A DNA stretch of 64,000 bases from Chitinophaga vietnamensis (GTDB lineage: Bacteria > Bacteroidota > Bacteroidia > Chitinophagales > Chitinophagaceae): NCBI RefSeq assembly GCF_902167635.1, contig NZ_CABHMS010000012.1, positions 1 to 64,000 of the forward strand. The letters run 5' to 3'. The translations under genes and the position numbers were made by a program. The notes under the pieces are model-generated. The model ran no database searches, had not been told where the DNA came from, and worked only from the letters and a program-made list of their open reading frames with translations. This document shows positions 25,279 through 33,811 of the stretch, piece by piece (position 1 is the first letter of the stretch; each line of letters opens with the position of its first letter).

Positions 25279-25363
25279 TTTAGGAATTTACGGATTTACG
25301 GATTTAGGGATTTGTAGGCTGTTGCCCAAATCCCTAAATTCATAAATCCATAAATCCGTAAAT
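25278..25363. repeat. Inverted repeat of the tttacggattt family
   Basis: Left arm from 25278 and right arm ending at 25363 are near-complements made of gatttacggattt and gatttagggattt blocks with a loop around 25314-25325. The left arm begins at the recF stop codon. Such a long hairpin may end or stabilise the recF transcript. Confidence 0.8.
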
Positions 25364-25381
25364 ATTCTTTAGTTTCGCACT

Positions 25382-25669
25382 ATGCGTCATGGAACAACCA
25401 GTATAGGAGATGCCCTCCGGGAATTTATGAACAAGAGCAGGCTGAAACCCCGCCTCACGGAGGTTCGTATTCAGGAGAACTGGGAAAAAATTATGGGTAA
25501 AACGATTGCCCGCTATACACAAGGCATCCAGCTGATAGATGGAAAACTGATCATTACTACAAGTGTGGCGCCACTTAAACAGGAGTTGTCTTATTCAAAA
25601 GACAAGATCATCAAGCTGGTAAATGAAATGCTCGGAGAAAGTATTGTAAGGGAAGTGATGATCCGTTGA
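25382..25669 (+). CDS. DUF721 domain-containing protein (DciA-like)
   Basis: This small 95-residue protein has the DUF721 fold: an N-terminal helix (GDALREFMNKSRL), the LTEVRIQENWEKIMG core, and a strand-rich C-terminus. DUF721 includes DciA, which loads the replicative helicase in many bacteria; whether this short Bacteroidota member does so is not established. Its place next to recF fits a replication or repair role. Confidence 0.85.
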   Translation: MRHGTTSIGDALREFMNKSRLKPRLTEVRIQENWEKIMGKTIARYTQGIQLIDGKLIITTSVAPLKQELSYSKDKIIKLVNEMLGESIVREVMIR

Positions 25670-25670
25670 G

Positions 25671-26183
25671 TTAGTTCTTCGCAAACTGCCGGATCAGGTC
25701 ATTGATGTCCTCTACCTTCAGAGACGTGTGCAGATTCACTACTACAAAGTCTTTCGCATCTTGTAACAGCATCACTACATTGCCCAATTCATCGTCTTTG
25801 CCTTTGCTGAAAACCTGCACCCGGCTACCGCTCTTTTCACGCACTTCCATCAGGGTTTCGAAATGATCGCGGCTTTCGAGGTTGTGTTTGAGGCGGTTGA
25901 CCTCTTCCCCGTTCAGCAGGGAGCTGTCGGCGTTTGAAAACGTATATACTTTCACGTTACGCACCTTCCGCATTAATTTGCGCATCGTGCTTACATCGGG
26001 ATCGCCGCTGTCGTCGAAAGAGAGCACCCATCCGGCGAGACGCATACCTGCGGCGCCTACTCTTACGGAAGCCTCATCAGCTTTGCCACGGAAGTTGTCG
26101 CGGAATTCGCGGATACTTTTTTCCTGCCCGAAAGCGGCGCTGGCGGCGAGCAGGCAGCAACATCCAATTACAAATGATTTCAT
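25671..26183 (-). CDS. DUF4252 domain-containing exported protein (first paralogue)
   Basis: The 170-residue protein has a signal peptide (MKSFVIGCCCLLAASAAFG) and a DUF4252 domain, with similar spacing of conserved hydrophobic strands to its neighbour. The family's function is unknown. It is the last of four minus-strand genes headed by an ECF sigma factor, 17 bp after its paralogue. I infer that it is part of the response that the sigma factor controls. Confidence 0.8.
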   Translation of the reverse strand: MKSFVIGCCCLLAASAAFGQEKSIREFRDNFRGKADEASVRVGAAGMRLAGWVLSFDDSGDPDVSTMRKLMRKVRNVKVYTFSNADSSLLNGEEVNRLKHNLESRDHFETLMEVREKSGSRVQVFSKGKDDELGNVVMLLQDAKDFVVVNLHTSLKVEDINDLIRQFAKN

Positions 26184-26200
26184 CGTGTTGGTTTTAAAGT

Positions 26201-26722
26201 TTACTTTTTCTTGAGATTTTTGAGTTTATCCATACCCTGGATATTGACAGAAGAGGCGATCTGCGAGATCTCGTTGAGATCAATATCGCCTACAAGGCTC
26301 ATCGCCAGAAATTCATCAGGGCTGCCTACCAGCATCACCAGCTCATTGATGTTGCCGCGGGCATTTTCCTTGACAAGAAATTTAAGATCACTGGTTTTGT
26401 CGCGTACGGTCATCAGCTCCTGGAAATCGTTGGTGAGAAAGGCAGCTGCTTCCCGGTAAAGTTTAGGACCGTCTTTAGTGTCTTCCTTGGCAAGGATGCG
26501 CAGGCCTTTCAGCTTCTGTATCACCCGCATCAGGCTTTTGGCGTCGGGATCATTGGCGTCCAGCTTGGAGAACATGCTGAACATCTTAGGCGTAATACTT
26601 ACCAGTGTGAAGTTCCGGTCGTTCTCATATTTCGAGAAGAATCGGTCGATCACGCTCCCCTGCTGCGCGAAGAGGTTAAAACTGGCAAATACCGCGATCA
26701 ATAATAAAAGGGATCGTTTCAT
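26201..26722 (-). CDS. DUF4252 domain-containing exported protein (second paralogue)
   Basis: The 173-residue protein has a signal peptide (MKRSLLLLIAVFASFNLFAQ) and the same DUF4252 domain as its neighbour (LMRVIQKLKGLRI compared with LMRKVRNVKVYTF). The pair most likely arose by tandem duplication. It lies after the anti-sigma-like gene. Function is unknown. Confidence 0.8.
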   Translation of the reverse strand: MKRSLLLLIAVFASFNLFAQQGSVIDRFFSKYENDRNFTLVSITPKMFSMFSKLDANDPDAKSLMRVIQKLKGLRILAKEDTKDGPKLYREAAAFLTNDFQELMTVRDKTSDLKFLVKENARGNINELVMLVGSPDEFLAMSLVGDIDLNEISQIASSVNIQGMDKLKNLKKK

Positions 26723-26759
26723 CTGTTGAAATTTATAGCGGAATTAAATGGTCTGTTGA

Positions 26760-27233
26760 TTAATTATTGCCTTCTATTTTTTCTGTTGCATCATTGAAGT
26801 AAGACAGCTTCTGCATCTGGCTGGTGCCTTTATTCAGGTTTTTGGCGAGCAGGCGCAGGGCGTTCTTGGTTTCTTCAAATGCTTTGTCCTGCTGCATTGC
26901 CACCTGCTGCTGCTGTTGATGCTGCCGCACGGCGTGGCCGATGCCTATGGCCATCAGCAAGATGGCGGCATACTTCATCCAGTTGCGGAACGGATTCATC
27001 TTCACCACCGGCGTCTCCGGCTGCTCCTGCGTAAACTCCCATTCAGGCAGTTCCACCGTTTCTCCTGCCGCTTCCTCATGAAAGAACTGGAACAATGGTG
27101 CTGCCTCCCGCAGGTGCTCCGGCAGATCCCTGTGTGTGATACTGAAGAAGCTGCGCAAGGTGGCTTCTTCTTCCAGCGAGGATTCTCCCTCCCAATACTT
27201 TTCCAGCAATTCACTGATCTTGTTATAATCCAT
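26760..27233 (-). CDS. Putative anti-sigma factor partner of an ECF sigma factor
   Basis: The 157-residue protein has a cytoplasmic N-terminal part rich in Glu (LLEKYWEGESSLEEEA), a single membrane helix at about residues 84-102, and a Gln-rich periplasmic tail. Its gene overlaps the sigma factor gene by 11 bp. That layout is typical of membrane anti-sigma factors in Bacteroidota, although no formal zinc-binding motif is visible, so the role is inferred. Confidence 0.6.
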   Translation of the reverse strand: MDYNKISELLEKYWEGESSLEEEATLRSFFSITHRDLPEHLREAAPLFQFFHEEAAGETVELPEWEFTQEQPETPVVKMNPFRNWMKYAAILLMAIGIGHAVRQHQQQQQVAMQQDKAFEETKNALRLLAKNLNKGTSQMQKLSYFNDATEKIEGNN

Positions 27234-27738
27234 ATACCTGCTGATTTTGCAATTTCTCGCGCACGGCTTTACGCGCGCGGTGTAAATTCACTTTAACGTC
27301 GTTGAGCTCAATGCTCATGATGTCTGCGATCTCCTGGTAGGCTAGTCCGTCGATATCCCGCAGTTCCATAACGGTCCTGTATTTTTCGGGAAGCGACTGT
27401 ATCGCAGCACGTACTTTCTGCATCACGTCATGCTGTTCCATGGCGGCATGCGGCGTTTTCTGATGCGATGCCACCACTTCTCCTGCCCTGTCTAAATCAT
27501 CGGCCATGCGGTACTTCCTGGATTTGATCTTGTCCAGCGCCAGGTTACGCGTGATCCGCATACACCAGGCTTCCAGGTTCTGTAACTCCAGCATCTTCTC
27601 CTGCATCGCCCATACTTTCATCAGTGCATCCTGTGTGATATCCTTCGCATCCTCCTCATTCCCTAACAGACGGAATGCGAAGCGGTACAGCTTCTGCCTG
27701 ACGGGAATGACCTGGGAAAGGAATAAATCTAAAGACAT
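27223..27738 (-). CDS. RNA polymerase ECF sigma factor
   Basis: The 171-residue extracytoplasmic-function sigma factor has region 2 (NEEDAKDITQDALMKVW) and region 4 (SLPEKYRTVMELRDIDGL, then YQEIADIM), which recognise the -10 and -35 elements. It heads a four-gene minus-strand operon with a putative anti-sigma factor and two DUF4252 proteins, which it presumably regulates. The bases just upstream read close to the TAnnTTTG consensus but with one mismatch (AATCTTTG). Confidence 0.92.
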   Translation of the reverse strand: MSLDLFLSQVIPVRQKLYRFAFRLLGNEEDAKDITQDALMKVWAMQEKMLELQNLEAWCMRITRNLALDKIKSRKYRMADDLDRAGEVVASHQKTPHAAMEQHDVMQKVRAAIQSLPEKYRTVMELRDIDGLAYQEIADIMSIELNDVKVNLHRARKAVREKLQNQQVYGL

Positions 27739-27863
27739 GCAGGATATCGTGATTTTAAAAGAAGACGACTGTAAAATGCAGATGTTACAAAGATTTGAAA
27801 AAATTCTTTATTAACAGGAAGAATACGGGAGAAGGGAATGATCTTCAAATATTTAGCTACTCG

Positions 27864-28919
27864 TTATTGCAGCTTGATGCGCGGGTCTATCACGGCATAT
27901 AAGAGGTCTGCGAGCAGGTTTACCAGCACAAAGATGCCGGCGGTAAACAGGATAGCGCCCATCACTACGGGGAAATCGTATTTGTCCAGCGCATCCACGG
28001 TGATCTTGCCAATGCCTTTCCATCCGAAGATATACTCCACGAAAAAGGCGCCTGCCAGCAGTTCGGCAAACCAGCCGGTGATGGCCGTCATCACCGGGTT
28101 GAGTGCATTGCGCAGCGCATGCCGCCACAGCACTTGCTTTTGCGCCAGTCCTTTTGCGTAGGCCGTACGGATATAATCTTGTTGCAGTACATCCAGCATG
28201 GCGCTGCGCGTGAGTTGTACAATGATGGCCAGCGGGCGTATACCCAGTGTAACCGCTGGCAGCGCCAGGTTGCGCAGGTTGAGGATGCGCCCATGGAAAG
28301 GGTCGATATCAAAGAGGCTGCCCGTCATGTGCAAGCCGGTATAATCGCTGAGGAGGAAACCAAACAGATAAGCCAGCACAATGCCCGCAAAGAAGGAAGG
28401 CGCTGAAATGCCCATCACGCTGGCAAATATAGCGCTCGTATCCAGCCAGGTGTTTTGCTTCACGGCCGAGAGGATGCCGAGTGCAATACCTACTACCGTG
28501 GCAAAGAGCATGGCCGCTATGGCCAGCAGCAATGTGCCGGGCAGCGCATCGGTCAGCACTTCCCATACTTGCCGCTTGCCCTGGTAAGAGCGGCGCAGAT
28601 AGGGCGTTTTGAGCACCAGTATTTTTTCTTTAGAGAGATGTACGAGCATGAGATAATGCAGGTTTTCCTGCGCCTCCGCCATCGTATGTACACCTATGGG
28701 TGAGATGTCGTTGAGATAAAGCAGGAACTGCACCCCTACCGGCTGGTCGAGATGCAGTTCTTTGCGTACATTTTCCAGTGACGACACATCCGCCCGCTGT
28801 CCCAGTGTGAGCCGCGCGGGATCGCCCGGCAGCACATTGAACAGGAAGAACACCAGCGTTACTACGCCGAGTAACACCAGCACGCCATAGCCTGTTTTGC
28901 GGATCACGAAGCGGAACAT
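27864..28919 (-). CDS. ABC transporter permease (DppB/OppB-like)
   Basis: This is a 351-residue inner-membrane permease. An N-terminal helix is followed by a conserved LPGDPAR motif and a large periplasmic loop, then five further helices. The cytoplasmic EAA loop reads AYAKGLAQKQVLWRHALRN. The type usually moves peptides, nickel or other small solutes. No ATPase, second permease or binding protein is next to it, so partners must lie elsewhere. It starts 3 bp after the BT_3928-type gene stop, so they are probably co-transcribed. Confidence 0.88.
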   Translation of the reverse strand: MFRFVIRKTGYGVLVLLGVVTLVFFLFNVLPGDPARLTLGQRADVSSLENVRKELHLDQPVGVQFLLYLNDISPIGVHTMAEAQENLHYLMLVHLSKEKILVLKTPYLRRSYQGKRQVWEVLTDALPGTLLLAIAAMLFATVVGIALGILSAVKQNTWLDTSAIFASVMGISAPSFFAGIVLAYLFGFLLSDYTGLHMTGSLFDIDPFHGRILNLRNLALPAVTLGIRPLAIIVQLTRSAMLDVLQQDYIRTAYAKGLAQKQVLWRHALRNALNPVMTAITGWFAELLAGAFFVEYIFGWKGIGKITVDALDKYDFPVVMGAILFTAGIFVLVNLLADLLYAVIDPRIKLQ

Positions 28920-28922
28920 GCG

Positions 28923-30005
28923 TCAGGGAATATCGTTATAATGCCATTTACCTTTGATCGTGCCTTTATCCAGCAGGATGAGGCAGGGATTACTTCTGCC
29001 AGCTGTTTTGATGGCCACGCCATCCATTTGCAGGAAAGGAAACTCCAGGCCATGCTGTTGTTTGAAAGCGCCGATCTCATCTTTGGTAGAGGCAGATACG
29101 CCATAGATGGCCACTTCGCCGTTTTTGAATTTTTGCTGGATCGCTTTCATCTTCTCATCCCAGCCGCTGCCAGCTTTGTTAGTGTTGAGCACCAGGAAAA
29201 GATACACCGGTTTTGTTTCGCTCAATACTGATGCGGTTTGATTACCGCCATCGAGGTCCATCAGGATGAAATCCTTGATGGCCGGTTCGGCATTGCCTTT
29301 CTTGACGAGCTTGTCTTTACGGTCTACAAACTTCCAGGTGCTGTCTGACCAGGGATAGTTCTCTTCCGTAAATTCTTTCTTCACACCATCTTTCTCATAG
29401 ATGAAGGTCATCTTGTATACGTCGGGAGTGGCGCCTGGCGGCAGTTTCATCTTCTCGGGAATATTGTTGCCTACCTTATAAGGCAAACAGTCGATGAATG
29501 GCAGATGGCGCAGCACATACCATTGGATGCCCAATGCAAACACGGTGGCCAGCAGCATCGCCAGCCCGGCGCCTTTGAACAGGGGTTGTATGCGTTTGCG
29601 GTAAGCGAAGATCACCAGTATCATCACCAGCAGGGCCACATCTTTCCAGAATGTTTGAGAGGCGGTGAGTTTGATACAATCTCCGAAACAGCCGCATTCG
29701 CGGATGGTGCCGCTGAAGAGCGCATAACCGGTGAGGAAGGTGAAGAAGATGATCAGTAATAATAACAGTACAGAGAAGATACGCATGCGGTAACCCAGCA
29801 GCAAGGCCACACCCGCGATGATCTCGAAGGCGTTCATGACGATCGAAAAGGCCAACGCGTAGGGCGACAGGAACGTAAGGTGCAGCACTTCAAAAAACTC
29901 GTCCATCTTGTAGCTCAGCCCCAAAGGGTCATTGGCCTTGATAAGGCCGGAGAAGATGAACAACACTCCCACAACAATGCGTAACAGGTTCAGGATAATC
30001 TTCAT
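28923..30005 (-). CDS. DoxX-like membrane protein with thioredoxin-like C-terminus (BT_3928 family)
   Basis: The N-terminal half, residues 1-160, has four to five membrane helices of the DoxX type (GLIKANDPLGLSYKMDEF is the typical start). The C-terminal 180 residues are periplasmic and thioredoxin/redoxin-like in shape, but I see no CxxC in that part. The family is common in Bacteroidota and usually described by the name BT_3928; its reaction is not known. It lies between a DUF1599 gene upstream and a permease gene downstream. Confidence 0.8.
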   Translation of the reverse strand: MKIILNLLRIVVGVLFIFSGLIKANDPLGLSYKMDEFFEVLHLTFLSPYALAFSIVMNAFEIIAGVALLLGYRMRIFSVLLLLLIIFFTFLTGYALFSGTIRECGCFGDCIKLTASQTFWKDVALLVMILVIFAYRKRIQPLFKGAGLAMLLATVFALGIQWYVLRHLPFIDCLPYKVGNNIPEKMKLPPGATPDVYKMTFIYEKDGVKKEFTEENYPWSDSTWKFVDRKDKLVKKGNAEPAIKDFILMDLDGGNQTASVLSETKPVYLFLVLNTNKAGSGWDEKMKAIQQKFKNGEVAIYGVSASTKDEIGAFKQQHGLEFPFLQMDGVAIKTAGRSNPCLILLDKGTIKGKWHYNDIP

Positions 30006-30030
30006 AAAATAGTTTAATGGTTTAGTTCCG

Positions 30031-30570
30031 CTATCGGTTTTCTTCTATCTTAATCAATGCAAATAACGCATAATTGATGATATCCGTATAGTTGGCGTCG
30101 ATGCCTTCGGAGATCAGCGTCTGGCCCTGGTTGCGCAGGATCTGTTTAATGCGCAGCAGCTTGGTGAGGATCAGGTCTGTGAATGATTCCTGGCTCATAT
30201 CGCGCCAGGCTTCGCCGTAGTCGTGGTTCTTATCTTCCATTACCTTTTGCACTTCCGCGAGATAGTGATCGTAAAGGCGGGATACTTCTTCCACGGGTAA
30301 GTCCGTATAGGGGTTACCGTGCTGTTCAAGCTGTATCAGCCCGATCACGCCGTAGTTCACGATGCCTTTGAACTCTCCTTCTATATCATCTGCCACGCGC
30401 TGGGTGCCCAGCTCCTGGATATTGCGGATACGCTGTGCCTTGATGAAGATCTGATCCACCACGGAGATCGGCCTCAGCACGCGCCACGACGTACCATAGT
30501 CTTTCGTCTTCTTGATAAAAATGTCTTTACAACCCGCGATGGCTGCCTGATATTGCGCTGATGTATCCAT
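30031..30570 (-). CDS. DUF1599 domain-containing protein
   Basis: This is a 179-residue soluble protein with two repeats of the DUF1599 unit: KKTKDYGTSWRVLRP near the start and EDKNHDYGEAWRDMSQES later. The domain is also called nucleotide modification associated domain 1. Its biochemical role is not established. It heads a minus-strand run with the DoxX-like and permease genes, and is divergent from folP. Confidence 0.85.
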   Translation of the reverse strand: MDTSAQYQAAIAGCKDIFIKKTKDYGTSWRVLRPISVVDQIFIKAQRIRNIQELGTQRVADDIEGEFKGIVNYGVIGLIQLEQHGNPYTDLPVEEVSRLYDHYLAEVQKVMEDKNHDYGEAWRDMSQESFTDLILTKLLRIKQILRNQGQTLISEGIDANYTDIINYALFALIKIEENR

Positions 30571-30619
30571 AATTGAGAACTCCTATTGCATAAAATGCAA
30601 GCGCTGTGCTTACATTGCT

Positions 30620-30627
30620 TAAATTTG
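30620..30627 (+). promoter_or_regulatory. Candidate -7 box (TAAATTTG) for folP
   Basis: A perfect TAnnTTTG match 46 bp upstream of the folP ATG, in the divergent gap with the DUF1599 gene. Confidence 0.45.
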
Positions 30628-30672
30628 CAGGGCAAAATAAAGAATTTCAGATAAACACGCGGAACAAATACC

Positions 30673-31536
30673 ATGAAAGCTCACCATCTCGCCACCACGC
30701 CATCCTGTGCGATCAATTGCCGGGGACAGTTATTGCCGCTCGCAAAGCCGGTTGTGATGGGTATTATCAATGTTACCGATGATTCGTTTTATGAAGGCAA
30801 TCGCCTGCGCGAGCTGCATCATGTGGTGGAGAAAGCCGCACAGCATCTCGCCGAAGGCGCCGCTATACTGGATCTTGGCGCACAAAGCACACGCCCGGGT
30901 GCGGAGATGATCGGCGCAGAGGAAGAGCTGAACCGCCTCCTGCCCGCCATACATGCCATCCTGCACCGTTTCCCGCAGGCCATTCTTTCTATCGATACCT
31001 GGTACGCCGCTGTGGCAGAGAAAACCATTCATGCGGGCGCCGCCATCATCAACGATGTGAGCGCCGGGGAGATGGACCCGGATATGATACCGCTTGCCGG
31101 ACAACTGCAAGTGCCCTACATCGCGATGCATATGCAAGGCAAGCCTGCCACCATGCAAAATAAACCGCAGTATGAAAACGTGGTGCGCGAAGTGCTGGAC
31201 TACCTCGTGCTAAAACAAGCCCAGTGCCGCGCGGCGGGCATCAAAGATTTCATCGCCGATCCGGGCTTCGGTTTCGGTAAAACAGTGGAACACAATTATG
31301 CGCTGATGCATCACCTCGACCTGTTCGTGGAAACCCTGCAGGCGCCGGTGCTCACGGGCATCTCCCGTAAATCGATGATACATAAATTGCTCGGCATTAC
31401 GCCCGCCGAAGCCCTCAATGGCACCACCATACTGAACACAATTGCCTTGCAAAAAGGCACGCATATCCTGCGCGTACATGACGTAAAGCCCGCTGTGGAA
31501 GCGGTGAAGATCACAGAGAAAACAAAAGGGAATTAA
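30673..31536 (+). CDS. folP: Dihydropteroate synthase
   Basis: This enzyme condenses dihydropterin pyrophosphate with p-aminobenzoate in folate synthesis and is the sulfonamide target. The motif MGIINVTDDSFYEG differs from the common NVTPDSF at one position (Asp for Pro). LDLGAQSTRPGA, SIDTW, NDVSAG, DPGFGFGKT and the final RVHDV follow in the expected order. It is 287 residues. The diadenylate cyclase gene follows 17 bp later, an arrangement seen widely in Bacteroidota. Confidence 0.95.
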   Translation: MKAHHLATTPSCAINCRGQLLPLAKPVVMGIINVTDDSFYEGNRLRELHHVVEKAAQHLAEGAAILDLGAQSTRPGAEMIGAEEELNRLLPAIHAILHRFPQAILSIDTWYAAVAEKTIHAGAAIINDVSAGEMDPDMIPLAGQLQVPYIAMHMQGKPATMQNKPQYENVVREVLDYLVLKQAQCRAAGIKDFIADPGFGFGKTVEHNYALMHHLDLFVETLQAPVLTGISRKSMIHKLLGITPAEALNGTTILNTIALQKGTHILRVHDVKPAVEAVKITEKTKGN

Positions 31537-31553
31537 TTTGCTATTTTTACAAC

Positions 31554-32366
31554 ATGAAGGAAGTAATACAATTATACGGATATGAGTTTCGCTGGCTGAA
31601 TATAGTAGATCTGCTGATCGTTATTTTCCTGATCATACAACTGTACCGTTTGCTGAAGGGCAGTCTGGCCTTTAATATTTTCGTAGGCCTGTTGATGGTA
31701 TACGCCGCTTACTTCCTGGTGAAGGCGCTGAAGATGCCCATCCTCAGTAATATCCTGCAGAACTTTATCAATGTTGGTATCATCGCTATCATCATCATCT
31801 TCCAGCCGGAGATCCGGAAATTCCTGCTGGTGCTGGGTAAGAAAACACCTTTGAGTAAAGACAGCTTCCTCACCAAGTTGTTTTTGCCCGATAAGTTCAA
31901 GAGTTATAAAGACGAAGAGAATATCATCAACGAGATCATTACCGCGGTGAGCCGCATGCAGAGTTCCAGCACCGGCGCATTGATCGTGATCTCCACTACT
32001 TACCGCGTGAAATTTGACACCGCTTCCAGTATCCCGATCGATGCGAACGTGAGCGCCAAACTGATAGAAAGCATCTTTCAGAAAAACAGCCCGCTGCACG
32101 ATGGTGCGCTCATCATTGTGGGTAGCAAGATGCTGGCCGCCAAAGTAATATTGCCCGTATCGGAAAACCCCGACCTGCCCACGCGTATAGGCCTGCGCCA
32201 CCGCTCGGCAGTAGGTATCACCGAACATAGTGATAACCTGGCCATCATTGTATCAGAAGAAAGAGGCAGCGTGTCCTATGCGCAGGATGGGAACCTCGTG
32301 CAGGACGTATCACTGGAAGACCTCAAAGTAAAGTTATATGAAGTATTGATAGACGGCTATGCCTGA
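31554..32366 (+). CDS. cdaA: Diadenylate cyclase CdaA
   Basis: CdaA makes the second messenger cyclic di-AMP from two ATP. Three N-terminal membrane helices (about residues 15-90) precede the DAC domain with its signature motifs DGALIIVG and RHRSAVG. The 270-residue length is normal. No CdaR regulator gene or GlmM gene is adjacent, unlike in Firmicutes. It is co-directional with folP and overlaps the following DCC gene by up to 8 bp. Confidence 0.93.
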   Translation: MKEVIQLYGYEFRWLNIVDLLIVIFLIIQLYRLLKGSLAFNIFVGLLMVYAAYFLVKALKMPILSNILQNFINVGIIAIIIIFQPEIRKFLLVLGKKTPLSKDSFLTKLFLPDKFKSYKDEENIINEIITAVSRMQSSSTGALIVISTTYRVKFDTASSIPIDANVSAKLIESIFQKNSPLHDGALIIVGSKMLAAKVILPVSENPDLPTRIGLRHRSAVGITEHSDNLAIIVSEERGSVSYAQDGNLVQDVSLEDLKVKLYEVLIDGYA

Positions 32367-32784
32367 TAACCCCGTCACTATGCAACATGCGATCATATTG
32401 TTCGACGGTGTTTGCAATTTCTGCAATTCCAGTGTCAATTTTGTGATCCGCCACGACCGGCGGTCCTACTTCCGTTTTGCGCCCTTGCAATCGGATATTG
32501 CCAGTGCCTTGTCTGTACAATATCATTTCCCGCTGGAAACGATGGCCTCCTTTGTGTTGGTGGAGAACGCGCAGGCCTATACGAAAAGTACGGCAGCCCT
32601 GAAAGTATGCCGCCACTTGCCTTTCCCCTGGCGCCTGGCTTATGTTTTCATGGCGATCCCCCGTCCGCTCCGTGACGGCCTATACAGCTGGATTGCGCGT
32701 AACCGTTACCGTTGGTTTGGCCGGCAGGAGGCGTGTATGATGCCTACGCCGGATGTGCGAAGCCGTTTTTTGCAGGATAGTTAG
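32359..32784 (+). CDS. DCC-family thiol-disulfide oxidoreductase-like protein (DUF393)
   Basis: This 141-residue protein has the DCC motif FDGVCNFCNSS, a thioredoxin-like fold in which the two Cys are expected to be redox-active. Family members are poorly characterised. The ATG at 32359 overlaps the cdaA end by 8 bp, and an ATG at 32380 is equally possible (MQHAIILFDG). A 22-bp perfect terminator follows. Confidence 0.85.
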   Translation: MPDNPVTMQHAIILFDGVCNFCNSSVNFVIRHDRRSYFRFAPLQSDIASALSVQYHFPLETMASFVLVENAQAYTKSTAALKVCRHLPFPWRLAYVFMAIPRPLRDGLYSWIARNRYRWFGRQEACMMPTPDVRSRFLQDS

Positions 32785-32826
32785 TACCGGGCTTTGGCCC
32801 TGTGGGGGCCGATCTGCATATCTTAT

Positions 32827-32874
32827 AAAAGAATAGGGTGTATCAAAATTGCTTTTGATACACCCTATTCTTTT
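32827..32874. terminator. Bidirectional intrinsic terminator, 22-bp perfect stem
   Basis: Arms at 32827-32848 and 32853-32874 are exact complements (aaaagaatagggtgtatc... ) around a 4-nt loop, ttgc. Each strand ends in a T-run, so it can stop both the DCC gene on the plus strand and the FKBP gene on the minus strand. Confidence 0.92.
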
Positions 32875-32890
32875 ATTGACTGTCTTACTA

Positions 32891-33778
32891 TTATTTCTTA
32901 ACTGGAGCCGGAGCAACAGGAGGCGCTACAGGAGCAGCTTCTGGTTTACCAGGGATGATGTTCACAAGTTGTACATCGAATACCAGCACAGCGTTACCAG
33001 GAATGGCCGGGGGACTGCCTTGCAGGCCGTAAGCCAGTGTAGAAGGGATCACCAGGGTAGCTTTAGCGCCTTTTTTCAGGCTGCTGAGGCCAGCGTCCCA
33101 ACCTTTGATAACAAAACCGCGACCGATCGGGAATTTGATAGGCTCTAAAGGCATACCAGGACGCATAGTAGAATCCAGGCTGGAATCAAATACTTTACCG
33201 TTGGTGAGTTTACCAGTGTAGTGCACCACTACGGTATCGCCCGGGTTAGGTGTGTTGCCGGCGCCTTCTTCCTTCACCGCGATATAAACGCCAGCCGCAT
33301 TTTTAGTAGCGTTGATCTTGTTCTTTTCCAGGTATTCTTTGATAGCTTTTTCGTCTTTATCTTTCTGGGCAGCAGCAGAGAACTTGCCTTCCACAGCGAA
33401 AGTGATCTTCAGCTTGTCGCCTTTTTTACCGAAGGGAGGACGTTGCATCTGCGGTAAAGAATCCCAGGGGATGAAGAAAGTAGCACTGTCACCTTCATGC
33501 AGGAGCGCAATACCTTCCATCAGGTCAAGTTTGTCTGCCGGTTTCTGGATCACTACATTGAGCGGAGCGCCCATGATCTTGCGGGAATCACCCAGCAGAG
33601 AGTCGTTGATCTTCTGAATCACGTTCAGCATAACGGTATCACCCACTTTTAATTGAGCGCCGCTGCCGGATTTGTGAACGATATATTCAATACCGCTCGG
33701 TGTTTTTTTGACACCGCCGCCGCAGCTGGCTAACAACAAGCCGAACGCTGCAACTAATAACTGATTGTTTCTTTTCAT
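32891..33778 (-). CDS. FKBP-type peptidyl-prolyl isomerase lipoprotein
   Basis: The 295-residue outer-envelope lipoprotein has a lipobox (LLASCGG). It contains an N-terminal FKBP-like domain that looks degenerate and a C-terminal catalytic-type domain (VVVHYTGKLTNGKVFDSS, FVIKGWDAGL, ATLVIPSTLAYG). It should speed proline isomerisation during protein folding in the periplasm. A Pro/Ala/Val-rich tail follows the domain. It is next to the DHH phosphoesterase gene, 34 bp downstream of it. Confidence 0.92.
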   Translation of the reverse strand: MKRNNQLLVAAFGLLLASCGGGVKKTPSGIEYIVHKSGSGAQLKVGDTVMLNVIQKINDSLLGDSRKIMGAPLNVVIQKPADKLDLMEGIALLHEGDSATFFIPWDSLPQMQRPPFGKKGDKLKITFAVEGKFSAAAQKDKDEKAIKEYLEKNKINATKNAAGVYIAVKEEGAGNTPNPGDTVVVHYTGKLTNGKVFDSSLDSTMRPGMPLEPIKFPIGRGFVIKGWDAGLSSLKKGAKATLVIPSTLAYGLQGSPPAIPGNAVLVFDVQLVNIIPGKPEAAPVAPPVAPAPVKK

Positions 33779-33811
33779 TTGATTGTATTAGTAGGTTGAA
33801 GTACTTTTTTT

